Source of the DNA: Chrysemys picta bellii
Taxonomy: Eukaryota; Chordata; Testudines; Emydidae
Direction of reading: 5' to 3'
DNA length: 64,000 nt
Assembly: GCF_011386835.1 (NCBI RefSeq)
Contig: NC_088791.1
Span: 33,578,998 to 33,642,997, forward strand
The position numbers and the translations under genes are program-made. Positions 44,305-56,512 of the stretch are shown here, piece after piece (within the stretch, counting starts at the first letter, position 1; each line of letters starts with the position of its first letter). The notes beneath the pieces were generated by a model. The model was not told where the DNA came from. It did not search any database and saw only the letters and a program-made list of their open reading frames with translations.

Positions 44305-45430
44305 TGTGATGCTTCCCAAGGGTACCTGGTTTTCAGCTGCTCTTAGCATGAGAATGTCTTTTCTCTGCCTGCCAGGGGTCAGCTCCACAACTCCATTGGC
44401 CACAGGCAATACAAACTCTCTCCTCTAGGCCTGTGCAGATCCCACCGTCTTTCTAGAGGTTAGCAATAGGCACACTCCAATCTCCAAGCCCTCCGAGTGT
44501 CTCCCTAGAGTGTGCAGCCTGTTCCACTGGACACTTCCAGTATTCACAGATTCTCTGCTCCCAAAGAAGCAATACATCCCAGCTTACCAGTTACACTTCA
44601 GATCGCTGCTCCACTTAACACACAGCACTGAGACATGTGTATAGTGAAAACAAACATGAATTTATTTAACTAAGTATAGAGAGTCAAGTGATAACATGTA
44701 GAAGCATTGGAAACAAATGGTTACATTTAAAAAAATAAAATCATAACATGAATTCTAGACCCTAGACTTACTTAACTAGTCTATCTAGTAGAACAATGCT
44801 TACCAAAGACCTTCCAGCATTTTACAGCCAGGCTTGGCTGCAATCTTCCACTCATGAGACAAGTCACGCTGCCAGCTTGTCTCCTAGTGAAAGATACTGT
44901 GAGTTTCCTTGTATTACCTGATATACCAGACTAATCTTTTGACCTTAGGTCATGAACAGAACTCCCTTGCTGATGCCTTTTCCTTTAGATTTTCTTTCTT
45001 GTAGATTTCTCATTCCTAGGCCTGGTATCTGGCTTGGTATTCAGATAACATCCATGCAAAGATATAGACATATGACCAGACAGAGAGATAAGCATCTGTT
45101 ACCTCCTGTATGAGAGGAACATGTCCAAGGTACGTCACATCCTGAGAACCTGCCTTAACTCCTATACCTTAAGAATATAACTTTCAGTATAGATATATAA
45201 CCCCTTAAATATTATCTGTACAGACATTCCATAATGATTGTGATGACCAGTGGGCTAATGATTCTCAGTAGTGACTTCACATGCCACTAGTTAGTGAATT
45301 ATTATGCATATATCAAATGCAGGGAATTCCTGGAAACCTCTACGCACCCTTGTGCCCTATAACCATTGTCATCAAGTGGTCCCTTGGTCTGACTATCCAA
45401 ATGTTAATGACTCTTCATGTTCTTGCAACA
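44305..45430 (-). mobile_element. antisense LTR, sister of 25465-26612
   Basis: It starts TGTGATGCTTCCCAAGGGTACC and ends TTCTTGCAACA, aligning end to end with the 25465 copy (GTTAGCAATAGGCACACTCC, ACACAGCACTGAGACATGTG, GAAAACAAACATGAATTTAT, AATGATTGTGATGACCAGTG). An antisense AATAAA lies near 44660-44668. No target duplication recognised, partly because the left flank is another LTR. Confidence 0.65.
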
Positions 45431-45955
45431 GCTCTATAGATAAGTTCTGTGTAGTACATGACAGTGCCTGTTAGCAAATGGCTGATTCAATAGACATGAC
45501 GACATTAAGGTAGAATGATACAGAGGTTTCATAAAATCAGTGAGAACATATACGTTTTACACAGGCAATTTCCCAGACTTTGATCTACAATGAAATATCT
45601 CCTTCATAATAAGGAGCAGTTGATAGGTGTGTTGGCTGTTGTTTTTTCCCCCTAGTAGTTTTGATAATAAGTGCTCAAGAACATGGTGGATATTCCCTGT
45701 GGATTTAAAATAATTAGCAGATTCTGTAAAGGTGACAAAAAAAGGTCTAAACTACTTGACTGCATTCCTTTAAATAGTTCTTTCAGCGCAGCTTCTATAA
45801 TACTGTGCTTATTTCTTTGCACAGTTATTTTAGATTCAAGAAATATAATCAATGAAAACGCAAAGTAACTTGCAAATAATATTTTCTAAAGATTCACTTT
45901 GCATTTTTGGTGTGACTTTAATGACAGGAAAAAACTCTTTTTTCATATTATAAAT
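45431..45955. other. no gene recognised
   Basis: No feature supported. Confidence 0.4.
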
Positions 45956-45960
45956 CAGAC

Positions 45961-46689
45961 TGTGGCAGAGACACAATGATGGGATTAACAGGGTCCAAGA
46001 GCATCCCCATGGACTCATACAGTGCCACCTCAGCAGTCTCAAAGGTGGGGAGACTTTGTCTGGGTCATCGGGGAAAAGAAAACCCTTCGCTTCTTTAAGG
46101 ATCGCACCCTCCTGTCCCCTCTTCATGGGTACTCAACCTCCTTGCAGGCTTGAGAAGGCGGTTTCTGTGACTCATGGTTGAACTCAAGGGTGCAGCACAA
46201 GCCTATTGGCTACTGCACCCCAAGGGGAGGGCTTATCAGCCTTTCATCCTGCCATGGTGGACCATTCTGCATTTGGAAGAAAAGCTCCTGGCCTCCGTCC
46301 TTTGGATTTAGAGTAAGTCTCAGTTTGGGGGCCTTGCTGTGGGCATCATGCTAGTCACCTTTTGGAGGTAGGAAGGAATTTTACCTTCACTGCCAGATTG
46401 GCCTGGGCATTGTGGGGCTTTTGTTCTCCTCCTCTCAGCAGCCCATGGACCTCATGGGTAGGTTAGGCTGTAAGCTTAATTTGGTCATAATGGGGCAGGT
46501 GACCAGGAGAGGTGGGTCCTCAGATCTAGGGCACATTATTTCTCCGCATTTGACAACCCCAGAAGGAATTGACTCCTGCTGGAGGGCAGCCCCTCTGCAC
46601 TTCCTCCAAACATGGGGCTCTGCTTTCACATCACAATTCTGCTCTATGCATTGGAACATGGTCCAAAATAAAGTTAGTCTGGTATTTCA
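45961..46689 (+). repeat. LTR- or retroposon-like repeat
   Basis: The block GGAGGTAGGAAGGAATTTTACC, followed by TGCCAGATTGGCCTGGGCATT, is one I associate with a common turtle retroelement. An AATAAA at ~46667-46672 lies near the right end, giving + orientation. TGTGGCAGAG at 45961 and TATTTCA at 46689 could be TG...CA ends, but the flanks do not repeat. Confidence 0.4.
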
Positions 46690-46699
46690 TTAGCTCTGC

Positions 46700-48380
46700 T
46701 GCTTGTCACTAGGAAATGAAATGAAACTCATTGGTGGGTTACATATGTATACAACTGTGTATTTCTTTTGTATTCTTGGTGTGTGTGCTCCAAAGTGAAT
46801 AGTAAAATGGCTGAAGTCCCCCCCATCCTCTTTTAAGCCCTGAATGCATCTTACTTTGATTTACAAATCTGAGAGGGGGAAAAAAAGGAATAAAAAATGT
46901 AAGCTTGTATTTTAGAGCCACAATACAGTGATGCAAATCCCGCTGAGCAAGCCCTCTCCCCTCAATCACCAGTTAGCTAATCGTGGTAGAAAATCTGTGG
47001 CTGACATTGATCACTGACTATTGTGGCCAGTCCTGTGCTGAACCAAAAAGGAAGGAGGCATTGGGAGAGGGGAGCTTTTTTTATTATTATTAAGAGTCTG
47101 GATGAATCCACTCCCATTTGCACAGCAGGCAGGAGGGAGAAGACCAGTTGTACGTACCTGCATCAGTAGGAGCAGCTGCACTGTAGAGGTGGATTCACCA
47201 TTGGGGAAAGGCAGATGATGTTAACCCCATTACCCTACCATGGAGGAGGGCAGCTTCAATTTGAACTGATGTCACTTTGGAGCCTTGCCTGCAGAAGCTG
47301 CCTTGGGGACACAAAGAATCTACTCATCCTCTGGCTGCTTGGTTCAGCCCTCCCACTCTGTGACCAACACTGTCTCCTTTTGAGGTGGTGCTAAGGCCCT
47401 GCATTCCCTCTGGCAAAGCAAGTTTTGGAGATGTCTTGTGCCTTCCCTCCAAGCTGACTTTCCAACAGCGAGAGGCCTGGGCCATAGTTTACACTGGCAG
47501 AAGCCAGTCTAAGATCTGAATGATTCAAGCCCTTTATATATGCAATATGCTTGTGACCTGGGTGAAGACTAGAACCTGGCTATAAAACTATGCAGGGAAG
47601 CATAAAAGAGAGTCACTATTTTAATATGAAATAACCAACTTGTCAGCTGTTCATAGAAAATGTCATTTGGAATAAGCTAGCAGTTGTCTTTTGATGAACA
47701 CACAGAGAAGTTTAACTAGGACTCCTAAAGTTCATAGAATTGATAAGGTTTAAAAAGAAAGAAATGAAAGAGATGTAGAGTTCTCAAGCTCTCAAATCTC
47801 CAATTTATAGCATACAACTAGGTCTACCTGGAATGTCAACCCAGAGTGGTGTAAATGTATAAGGAATCCAAACAAAGAAGTTTGGGGAGGAGCAGACTTT
47901 GAAGGGCGAGGACCAGGGGTTAAGTATGGCTGGCTCCTATTAATGCACCAACCGGATACTTTCCTTCTGAATCTGCTATCTTGTGCTCCTGAATCTAAGG
48001 TGCTAGCATTTAAAAAAGCAGCAGAAACTGGGAAAATAAAAAAAATCCCACCAACCATGGAGTCTCTAGTTCTAATTGTGACAAAAATAACCTTCACACT
48101 GTGAATCAAGTAAACCAAGGTAGTTTTGTCCGCCCAAGTCTGCAATAGCCTGGAACAATAGTTCTGAGAAGGGTAAGCACCTCCATTCAACTCAGTGTCC
48201 ATTCAGCACAATGAGGTATTAGCACTGAATCCTAATTATTATAGTTTAAATGCCAGCATTGTTAGATATTTCACTGCTGATGAAAGCATGCAAGGAAGAG
48301 ACAATCAGCTAATGTCAATGCATGCAAACCACATGAGATTAGGATATTGTGAAGATCTGCAAAATATTCTTTGCATGGCA
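46700..48380. other. no gene recognised
   Basis: 1.7 kb without a supported feature apart from short A- and T-runs; a 136-codon minus frame (47792-48202) has no recognisable domain. Confidence 0.4.
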
Positions 48381-48388
48381 TCTCATCT

Positions 48389-48690
48389 TAAGGCTGGTCC
48401 ACACTAACCCCCCTAGTTCGAACTAAGATACGCAACTTCAGCTATGTGAATAACGTAGCTGAAGTCGAAGTATCTTAGTTTGAACTACAAGGTACTTACC
48501 GCGGGTCCACACGCGGCAGGCAGGCTCCCCCGTCGACTCCGTGTACTCATCTCGCGGAGCAGGAATACCGGTGTCGAAGGCGAGCACTTCCGGGATCGAT
48601 TTATAGTGTCTAGACAAGACGCAATAAATCTATCCCAGAAGATCGATTGCTTACCGCCGAATCCGGAGGTAAGTATAGACGTACCCTTAG
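48389..48690. mobile_element. Harbinger-like MITE with conserved hairpin
   Basis: The left end TTAAGGCTGGTCCACACTAAC and the complement of the right end TAAGGGTACGTCTATACTTAC are TIRs, with TTA at both edges. The left part carries a long stem built on ACTTCAGCTATG, loop TGAATAA, CGTAGCTGAAGT, matching the hairpin of the MITE at 14253-14535 including its loop. Paired CGATTTAT and ATAAATC motifs sit near the right end as in that copy. Non-autonomous. Confidence 0.75.
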
Positions 48691-48934
48691 TGTCTCAAGT
48701 GGACAGAGCTTGGTTTCTGGGAGAGTTTGAAAGATTTACACCTAGAGGTGACCAAAAAATTTTCAGATAAATGGATCATTCACCAAAATGTGCAGTTTCA
48801 GTTGACCCAAAACTATTCATGAATTTGACCCGAATTTGCCAAATACGGTGGCCAAAGAAATTTGGGGTGGAGGGAAGAATGGGGCCAGATTCACAATATG
48901 ACCAGAGGAGGAGCTGCTGCTGCCGCCATCCTTA

Positions 48935-49205
48935 TAACGTTAGCCCACTGGCTAGGGCATTACCATGGATGTGGAAGACCTACATTAAATTCCACCCTCT
49001 GCCTGATGTGGCTCAGTGATTTGAATTTGTGTCGCCCCCTGACTGTAGGAGAATGTCCTAACCATTGGGCTATACTCTCTCAACCTCCCCTGCGGAAGCT
49101 GTTCCATTATGTACAAAATATGTGCATAATTTTTGGAGCAGGGACTTGAATCCAAGTCGTCTACATCCCAGGTGAGTCCCAGCCCTAATCACTGGGCTGA
49201 AGTTA
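48935..49205. repeat. cluster of three tRNA-like SINE modules
   Basis: TTAGCCCACTGGCTAGGGCA (48939, + strand) opens one module ending CTGCCTGATG. The complement of 49010-49078 reads TAGCCCAATGGTTAGGACAT and ends near AATTCAAATCACTG. The complement of 49133-49204 reads CAGCCCAGTGATTAGGGCTG followed by GGATTCAAGTCCCTG. Each has A-box and B-box remnants; the first is on +, the other two on -. None forms a functional tRNA. Confidence 0.55.
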
Positions 49206-49209
49206 TAAT

Positions 49210-51655
49210 GCAGACCCCATTACTTCCCTCTCCCTCCCATTGTTTTGTGACTCTAGCCTTTTAAAAATGCCCAGAAACAAAGGGTTTGGGATCTAAATAT
49301 TTTTAGATTTGGTTTGAGTCTAATCATTTTTTTTTTCCAGAACTGCCAGGGAACTTAAAAATCAGACTCACCTCAGATGCAGCTAGGTAGCATCTACTGG
49401 AAATCCTGGTGTCATAGCAAGGGTGGATTTGTTCAAGCTGTTTGATAGTCAGGGAGAACATACAGGGACTATGCCTATAGCTGGCAAACCAACCAACAAT
49501 GCTGTCATGTAAACAGCGCAGCAGCCAGAGCACTGTTCCCCAGCTTGCCCTTGGCATCAAGAGGTAAACAGAGTATTTCAGTGGATGCTGAACAGCTCCT
49601 AAGGCATCAGGGAGATGCTTCATCTCCCTACTGGCTGCCTTTTATTCCCAATAAATAATAATAAAACAATAATTAGTAGTGAGGTACCTAGCCCAGTCAG
49701 AAGGATTTTGAGGTTGGACTCAACCAGTTCTCCCTTTTAGATGAGGTCTCACTACAGCCAGTCATCAACACAACAGCCCTTCAAGTCTAGTCAGGGCATG
49801 TCAAAGCCAGACCCTGTGCAGATAGAAATACATATACATTTCAAGGCTGTATTTAGAACAAAAAGTTACTTGCACACGAATTAAAAAGAACTTAGTTTGC
49901 ACTCTTTTAACATATTTGATTTAACTGTGGTGTTAATCTAACTCTTTGGAATGAGTGCTCTTTAAGATCTTTTATTTAACCCTTTTAACAATGGGGCCAT
50001 TTTATATCCACTTGTTGAATGGCTCTATCCTCTATGGGTGGTGATTTTGGGTTGTTTTTATTATGATTTCACAAATGAATTAAATTTAATTAATCCAACT
50101 ATAATTAGCTTTCATTTATGAGTAAAGTACCCGACAATGTGTTAGCTGTCTGACAATGTATCCAGACCTTAATAGCTTCTGCTGGCAGTTCGTTAGCATC
50201 TCAAAGGGCCCAATGTTTAACCAGACCCAAGTGTGCAATTCTGAGAAAATTCTCTTGTGTGACTGGTAATTGCAAAACATGAAATAGAATTTCACACATT
50301 TAGATGCAAACCACGCCATCCTGCAACAGAATAAGTGGAATATGAATAAGAATCCAGCATCTGTGACTGGGAATCATGAGCAGGTGTTCTTGTTGATCCT
50401 GACCTGTAGCTTAAAAGATGGCTCTGTGCTTTACCGCTGGGACTGTTTTGCAGTTTTTGTGGTCTTGTTCCTTTTCCTAGCAGAAAATCCGTTGCTCCTG
50501 TGAAAAATTACCATCTCACAATCTGGAAGTTTACAACGTTAACGTGTTGGGAGCCAGCATTTCTAAACCCAGTATACAATCTTGTTTGCTTGTTTTGCTT
50601 GTTGACAAGAAAATAATGAGGAAAAATGGACCCACATCTTGTAAATATATTGCAACCAGCGGGGAGAAAAATCTTCCATAAAGATACCTTTGTACAGTAT
50701 TTTCTAAGTCTTATTATATGAGCTGGACAGACAGCAAACCAGAGAGACAGACTATCCTGTTTACAAATAAACGAACATTTAAACATTACAAGACAAAGCT
50801 TACCCAGAGGAGCTGGCATGGAGAGTACTCAAGTGAGATTTTTCAAACATAACTTATTGACTACATAATAGAGTGAATGTCTGAAATGTGAGTTTATTCA
50901 GCAAATGCTAAGGGATCAGTTATGCAGTTTTCAGCCTGAAGTTTGTTTTTAATGCTCTCAGGTATTTTACTCACAGAAGAATGTAGAATACACTTTTTTA
51001 TGAAGTTGGGGGACTGTTTTGGCACCAAATATGAACTGAGTTCTAATGTTAGAATTATGAGTACTAAAACCCAAGATTCTTGTCAAAACTCCAGGAGCGA
51101 AAATTAATTCTGCCTGGTGGAAAATGATTGTTCTCAGTATATTTTTGGTATCGTTGCATTCACTCTGTTAAAGAAAATCTTAAACTGTTAAAAGTGAATG
51201 TCATCACAACCCTGAAAACATGTAACCTACAGGAGCTGTGTCTGAGCCATATCTACTGGTGCAACATCAGATCTCCTAAACTAAAAGATGAATTGAGTAG
51301 TGCTTGGATGCAGGATCTCTAAAAGGAACATCCTGGGTACAGTAGGAATTTGTTTTAGGGACTCCATAGGTGGAACTCTCAGTGACCTGGCAAACTGCAG
51401 CTCAGATACTTATATTCTGCCTAATTAAAATCCCCATTGCAGTTTCAATTAAATATTGTCTTGTTCTAAATCAGGGATGTGTGCATTTCAGCAATGGGAG
51501 AGAGATACAGATATAGATGTAGATAGAGAGAGCTAGTATAGTTTTGGTATGAACATCATAATAGAAATATACAGAATGAATGTTTTGAGCACACCTATTT
51601 GGAAAACTTTTAGCATATTTCTGCCACTTTTCAGACTCCTTTATTAACAATTAAG
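49210..51655. other. no gene recognised
   Basis: 2.4 kb of AT-rich DNA; a GATA/GAGA-rich microsatellite lies at ~51489-51530. Minus frames at 49324-49623 and 50508-50819 have no recognisable domain. Confidence 0.4.
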
Positions 51656-51663
51656 ATTTCCTT

Positions 51664-52878
51664 ATTCATAGATTCATAGATTCTAGGACTGGAAGGGACC
51701 TCGAGAGGTCATCGAGTCCAGTCCCCTGCCCGCATGGCAGAACCAAATACTGTCTAGACCATCCCTGATAGACATTTATCTAACCTACTCTTAAATATCT
51801 CCAGAGATGGAGATTCCACAACCTCCCTAGGCAATTTATTCCAATGTTTAACCACCCTGACAGTTAAGAACTTTTTCCTAATGTCCAATCTAGACCTCCC
51901 TTGCTGCAGTTTAAACCCATTGCTTCTTGTTCTATCCTTAGAGGCTAAGGTGAACAAGTTTTCTCCCTCCTCCTTATGACACCCTTTTAAATATCTGAAA
52001 ACTACTATCATGTCGCCTCTCAGTCTTCTCTTTTCCAAACTAAACAAACCCAATTCTTTCAGCCTTCCTTCGTAGGTCATGTTCTCAAGACCTTTAATCA
52101 TTCTTGGTGCTCTTCTCTGGACCCTTTCCAATTTCTCCACATCTTTTTTGAAATGTGGTGCCCAGAACTGGACACAATACTCCAGCTGAGGACTAACCAG
52201 AGCAGAGTAGAGCGGAAGAATGACTTCTCGTGTCTTGCTCACAACACACCTGTTAATACATCCCAGAATCATGTTTGCTTTTTTTGCAACAGCATCACAC
52301 TGTTGACTCATATTTAGCTTGTGGTCCACTATAACCCCTAGATCCCTTTCTGCCGTACTCCTTCCTAGACAGTCTCTTCCCATTCTGTATGTGTGAAACT
52401 GATTTTTTCTTCCTAAGTGGAGCACTTTGCATTTGTCTTTGTTAAACTTCATCCTGTTTAACTCAGACCATTTCTCCAATTTGTCCAGATCATTTTGAAT
52501 TATGACCCTGTCCTCCAAAGCAGTTGCAATCCCTCCCAGTTTGGTATCATCCGCAAACTTAATAAGCGTACTTTCTATGCCAGTATCTAAGTCATTGATG
52601 AAGATATTGAACAGAGCCGGTCCCAAAACAGACCCCTGCGGTACCCCACTCATTATGCCTTTCCAGCAGGATTGGAAACCATTAATAACAACTCTCTGAG
52701 TATGGTTATCCAGCCAGTTATGCACCCACCTTATAGTAGCCCCATCTAAATTGTATTTGCCTAGTTTAGCGATAAGAATATCACGCGAGACCGTATCAAA
52801 TGCCTTACTAAAGTCTAGGTATACCACATCCACAGCTTCACCCTTATCCACAAGGCTCGTTATCCTATCAAAGAAAGG
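51664..52878 (-). mobile_element. young CR1 LINE, 5'-truncated, ~1.2 kb
   Basis: On the minus strand the copy starts near TTTGATAGGATAACGAGCC, covers the C-terminal reverse transcriptase region and 3' UTR, and ends in the CR1-typical repeated ATTCTATGA-like octamers (TTCATAGATTCATAGATTCT on + at 51664). The coding frame is still open from end to end, so it is much younger than the CR1 at 17.9-20.2 kb. The 5' half, including the endonuclease, is missing; it cannot move on its own. Confidence 0.9.
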
Positions 52879-52884
52879 ATACAC
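51754..52884 (-). CDS. CR1 reverse transcriptase, C-terminal 376 aa
   Basis: Part of LINE ORF2, which copies element RNA into the chromosomal nick. Motifs are intact: YLDFSKAFD (22-30, first catalytic Asp at 24), SGVPQGSVLGP (79-89), FADDTKLGG (110-118, catalytic Asp pair 112-113), and a C-terminal CR1 region with GCINRCVVSKTREVILPLY-like sequence (about 210-228). The endonuclease and the N-terminal part of the polymerase are absent. The frame's first codon is GTG, not ATG, and lies at the truncation junction, so there is no genuine start; any expression would need a flanking promoter. No internal frameshift or stop. Confidence 0.9.
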   Translation of the reverse strand: MYPFFDRITSLVDKGEAVDVVYLDFSKAFDTVSRDILIAKLGKYNLDGATIRWVHNWLDNHTQRVVINGFQSCWKGIMSGVPQGSVLGPALFNIFINDLDTGIESTLIKFADDTKLGGIATALEDRVIIQNDLDKLEKWSELNRMKFNKDKCKVLHLGRKNQFHTYRMGRDCLGRSTAERDLGVIVDHKLNMSQQCDAVAKKANMILGCINRCVVSKTREVILPLYSALVSPQLEYCVQFWAPHFKKDVEKLERVQRRAPRMIKGLENMTYEGRLKELGLFSLEKRRLRGDMIVVFRYLKGCHKEEGENLFTLASKDRTRSNGFKLQQGRSRLDIRKKFLTVRVVKHWNKLPREVVESPSLEIFKSRLDKCLSGMV

Positions 52885-53000
52885 AAGCCATCTAATTTAT
52901 CTTTCTGTTGTCCTTTAAAATTTTGAAACTTACAATTCATGTAAAAATATAAAGGTGAATGATGAATTTGGAAGAATTCTCATTTGGCTATTATTGTTAC

Positions 53001-54194
53001 TGTGCCGGGTTCAATCACAGAAACCCCCTTGGGAGCTGCCACCTGATGTGCAAAAGACTACCCCTGCTCCTGTTTTCCCTGCCAGCTCAGGACTCCAGCA
53101 CCCTGTCTTGCTGAGGCAGACACTCCCGTCTGCTGCAACACAGACCCAGGGTCTGAATCACTTGTCCCAAAGCTGCAAGTTTACCTGAAAACAGCTCACA
53201 GAAGTGCGCGTGTCTCTAGCACTCAGATGCCCAACTCCCAATGGGGTCTAAACCCAAATAAATCCGTTTTACCCTGTATAAAGCTTATGCAGGGCAAACC
53301 CAGAAATTGTTCGCCCTCTATAACACTGATAGAGAGATATGCACAGTTGTTTGCTCCCCCAGGTATTAATACATACTCTGAGTAAATTACTAAATAAAAA
53401 GTGATTTTATTAAATACAGGCAGTAGGATTTAAGTGGTTCCAAGTAGTAACAGACAGAACAAAGTAAGTCACCAAGCAAAATAAAATAAAATGCGCAAAT
53501 CTATGTCTAATCAAACTGAATACAGATAATCTCACCCTCAGAGATGCTTCAGTAAGTTTTTTCTCAGGCTGCACACCTTCCAGGCCTGGGCACAATTCTT
53601 TCCCCTGGTACAGCTCTTGTTGCAGCTCAGGTGATAGCTAGGTGATTCTTCATGATGGCTCCTCTCTCTCCTTTGTTCTCTTCCACCCCTTTATATATCT
53701 TTTGCATAAGGCGGGGACTCTTTGTCCCTCTGGGTTTCCACCCCCCCCCCCACTGGAAAAGCACCAGGTTAAAGATGGATTCCAGTTCAGGTGACATGAT
53801 CACATGTCACTGCAAGACTTCATTACTCACTTGCCAGCACACACATATACAGGAAGACTCACAGGTAAACACAGCCATCTGCAGACAATGGGAGTCATCA
53901 AGATTCCAAACCATCATTAATGGCCCACACTTTACATAATTACAATAGGCCCTGAGAGTTATATTTTATATTTCTAGTTTTAGATACAAGAGTGGTACAT
54001 TTATACAAATCAGATGATCACACTCAGTAGATTATAAGCTTTGTAATGATCCCTTACAAAAGACCTTTTGCATGAAGCATATCCCAGTTACGTTATATTC
54101 ACTTTTTACCATATTTTTCTAAAACTATCCCAGTTACATTATATTAACTTATTATCATGTTTTTATAAAACCATATAGACTGCACAACATCACA
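53001..54194 (-). mobile_element. solo LTR with 5-bp target duplication
   Basis: 1,194 bp bounded by TGTGCCGGGTTC and CAACATCACA. GTTAC lies directly on both sides (52996-53000 and 54195-54199), an exact 5-bp target duplication. On the minus strand a TATATAAAGG box (~53690-53700) precedes an AATAAA (~53407-53413), which fixes the orientation and gives U3, R and U5 in order. A C-run (53743-53753) and an (AAAAT)n tract (~53480-53492) lie inside. No internal region remains. Confidence 0.85.
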
Positions 54195-54204
54195 GTTACC
54201 ATTG

Positions 54205-54880
54205 CTTGTGATGGTAATGGGGAAAGAGTAGAATCCTGGTCACCATGTCTAAGACATTCTATAAACCTCAGCTACAACAAATGAATCATCTTATCAATGA
54301 TTATTAATGAAGTTCTCGGTACATGCTTGCATTTGGTTTTTAATAGGTGTGTGTATGCCTTAATCTCAATTCTACTACATGCTAGTACATATTTTCTTGA
54401 GCCACTATTTCCCTTTTTTACTTGTTCATTACTATCTCTAAAATTCTTTCTTGTGATGCAACATGCCATACTTTATTTCAGCCCAATGAAGAATTTCTTT
54501 ATTATTTTGTTTAATTTGATCAAAATCCATTCAGCCATTTTTGAATAGAAAAAGCTCTAACAGGAGTAGCTTTGCATAATGTATATTTATGAGAGAATTC
54601 CTACCACTCTTTCAACTGCAGTTCTAAAGGTTGCTGTTGCACTGGATATTTTTTTTTAAATTGCTGCCTATCTTTCATGCTTATCACTTTGGAGCTGCAC
54701 AGCAATTATTACTATCTTGATGTGCTGTTTTCACGAGGCACTTATTTATGTGTATAACAATAATTATAGGCTTTCAAAGTTGAGTTTATGGAATCTTCCT
54801 TTTAAAAGGAAATCTGTGAAATCATTTTAAATGTGTTCTTTGAAGAAGGATTTAAATTTAGTAGCTAAGTTTCAACCCAC
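54205..54880. other. no gene recognised
   Basis: No feature supported. Confidence 0.4.
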
Positions 54881-54883
54881 AAA

Positions 54884-54956
54884 GGGCCAGATTCTGTTCC
54901 TCTTGAAGACCATATCAAATCTCCCTTTGACTTCAGTGGAAATAGAATTGGGTCCA
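54884..54956. repeat. GGCCAGATTCTG-family foldback repeat
   Basis: GGGCCAGATTCTGTTCCTCT on the left and GTGGAAATAGAATTGGGTCC on the right are inverted copies around CTTTGACTTCAG. Similar in style to the other short foldback units. It supplies the end of a 158-codon minus frame (54872-55348), arguing against that frame being a gene. Confidence 0.5.
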
Positions 54957-54959
54957 ACA

Positions 54960-56505
54960 TCTTTGAGAGTGATTTGAAAATTAGCTGAGATTAATGATGA
55001 GCAAGATTGCAATAATTGTTCTGATATTAATAGATCTTCTTCAATGGTGTTTGTATGTACTTTCTTTGTTCTATAAACGGGGCTGAAAATTTCATGAAGA
55101 CGGTTTCTCTGAGATCTCTGCTTCTGGCCAAGATGGAAATACACTGAAAGTAACTTTATTATGGTTTTCCAATACTGCCACAGCTGAAAAAGCAGTGACA
55201 TCCTTGAACATGCAAAACAGCAACAAAAAATTGAACAAACATCTTCCTTTTTTATAATCCCAAAATATATTGGTTCAAACTTTGTATGAAATGTCAGGCC
55301 AGTTAATGGTTTTCTCTCAACCACGTGGCTATTCCTAGAGATGGACAAACCTCCAAAGGTTCAGGTTCGGTGAGGATGCATGCTGAACTCGGCCTAAGCT
55401 CAGGTAAATCTTTGAAGACCCACCATAACCCCCCTGTCATAGTCACATCCTTCCCTCACAACCTGCACGTCCCAGCTGCATTGTACCTGCAAGTTTGTCT
55501 TGTTAGCAAGGATCTGTGGCTCCTTCTCTATAATTAGAGCCTCACAGTGGGAGACAGCCAGCTCCTCCATTGAAGTGCAGAGATACCCTGTGCTCCCCTC
55601 CCTCTACATCCTGCTGCTCTGCGACTTAAACAATTCAAGGCACTCTGGAAATCCCATCCCTGACTGCATTGCTATACTTTAAAATCCCTCCCCCCATGCC
55701 CATAAAAACACAGATTAAAACAAAAATCCTGGGAGCTAAAGGTTGGCCTCCTTAACTGAATTTTTCAGAACCTCAAAGGTTCGGAGGGTGGGAGAAGGTC
55801 TGGGTATCTGTATGTGTTTGAAGGGCATGCAGTGGAAGTTCATATTTTCGGCGAACCAGTTCACTTATTCCTGATAATAGCAATCCCCAACTGTACCACT
55901 AGGGATCTTATTCATTTCTCTTTAGAGTCTATGCAATAGAATTGATTTGTTTATCTGTTCTTTGTTTCTTTTTAAATGTATTTTTAAAAAGTTATTTCTC
56001 CACAGTTAAATATTTAACAGGCTTACATGTCTTTTCATTGTCTGCCTTCACACTCCACCCTCTCTAACTAGTGGCAATCCAGTCTAGCCAAATGGAAACT
56101 AGGAACAAAAAGCCATTTTGGAAGTTATTACTCCTTGTTACTTTGTTTACTCTGTTTCAGAAGATCAGCATCCTTTTCAATGGATATTCAAAGCGTGCCT
56201 AAATTTTCATCTTTAGAGGCCCACAACACTCTTTCAGTCTCTGTATGGCCTTTCCCTACAACTAACAGGTCCTACCTCTCCCCTACTACCTAGAAAAGGT
56301 TGGATACATTCATTAGCAGTCAAAGATATTATAGGTTATTGTTCATAACTAGTTTTTTTAAAAAATACACTAAATATGTTGGCTCCACAAATCCCATATA
56401 ATTCCAATGAGTGTTGAATGCCTAATTCTTTTAAGCTCCCAGCCCCTATACCTATGGTGGGGTTGGGCAAAAATGAAGCAATTTGAAACTGGTTTGGAAA
56501 AATGC
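54960..56505. other. no gene recognised
   Basis: 1.5 kb without a supported gene or repeat. Confidence 0.4.
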
Positions 56506-56512
56506 TGTAAAA

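Noticed and set aside
47792..48202. 136-codon minus-strand frame
   Set aside because: No domain or compositional support; length is within chance expectation for 64 kb.
54872..55348. 158-codon minus-strand frame
   Set aside because: Its C-terminal part is translated from a common foldback repeat (54884-54956) and the rest has no recognisable domain.
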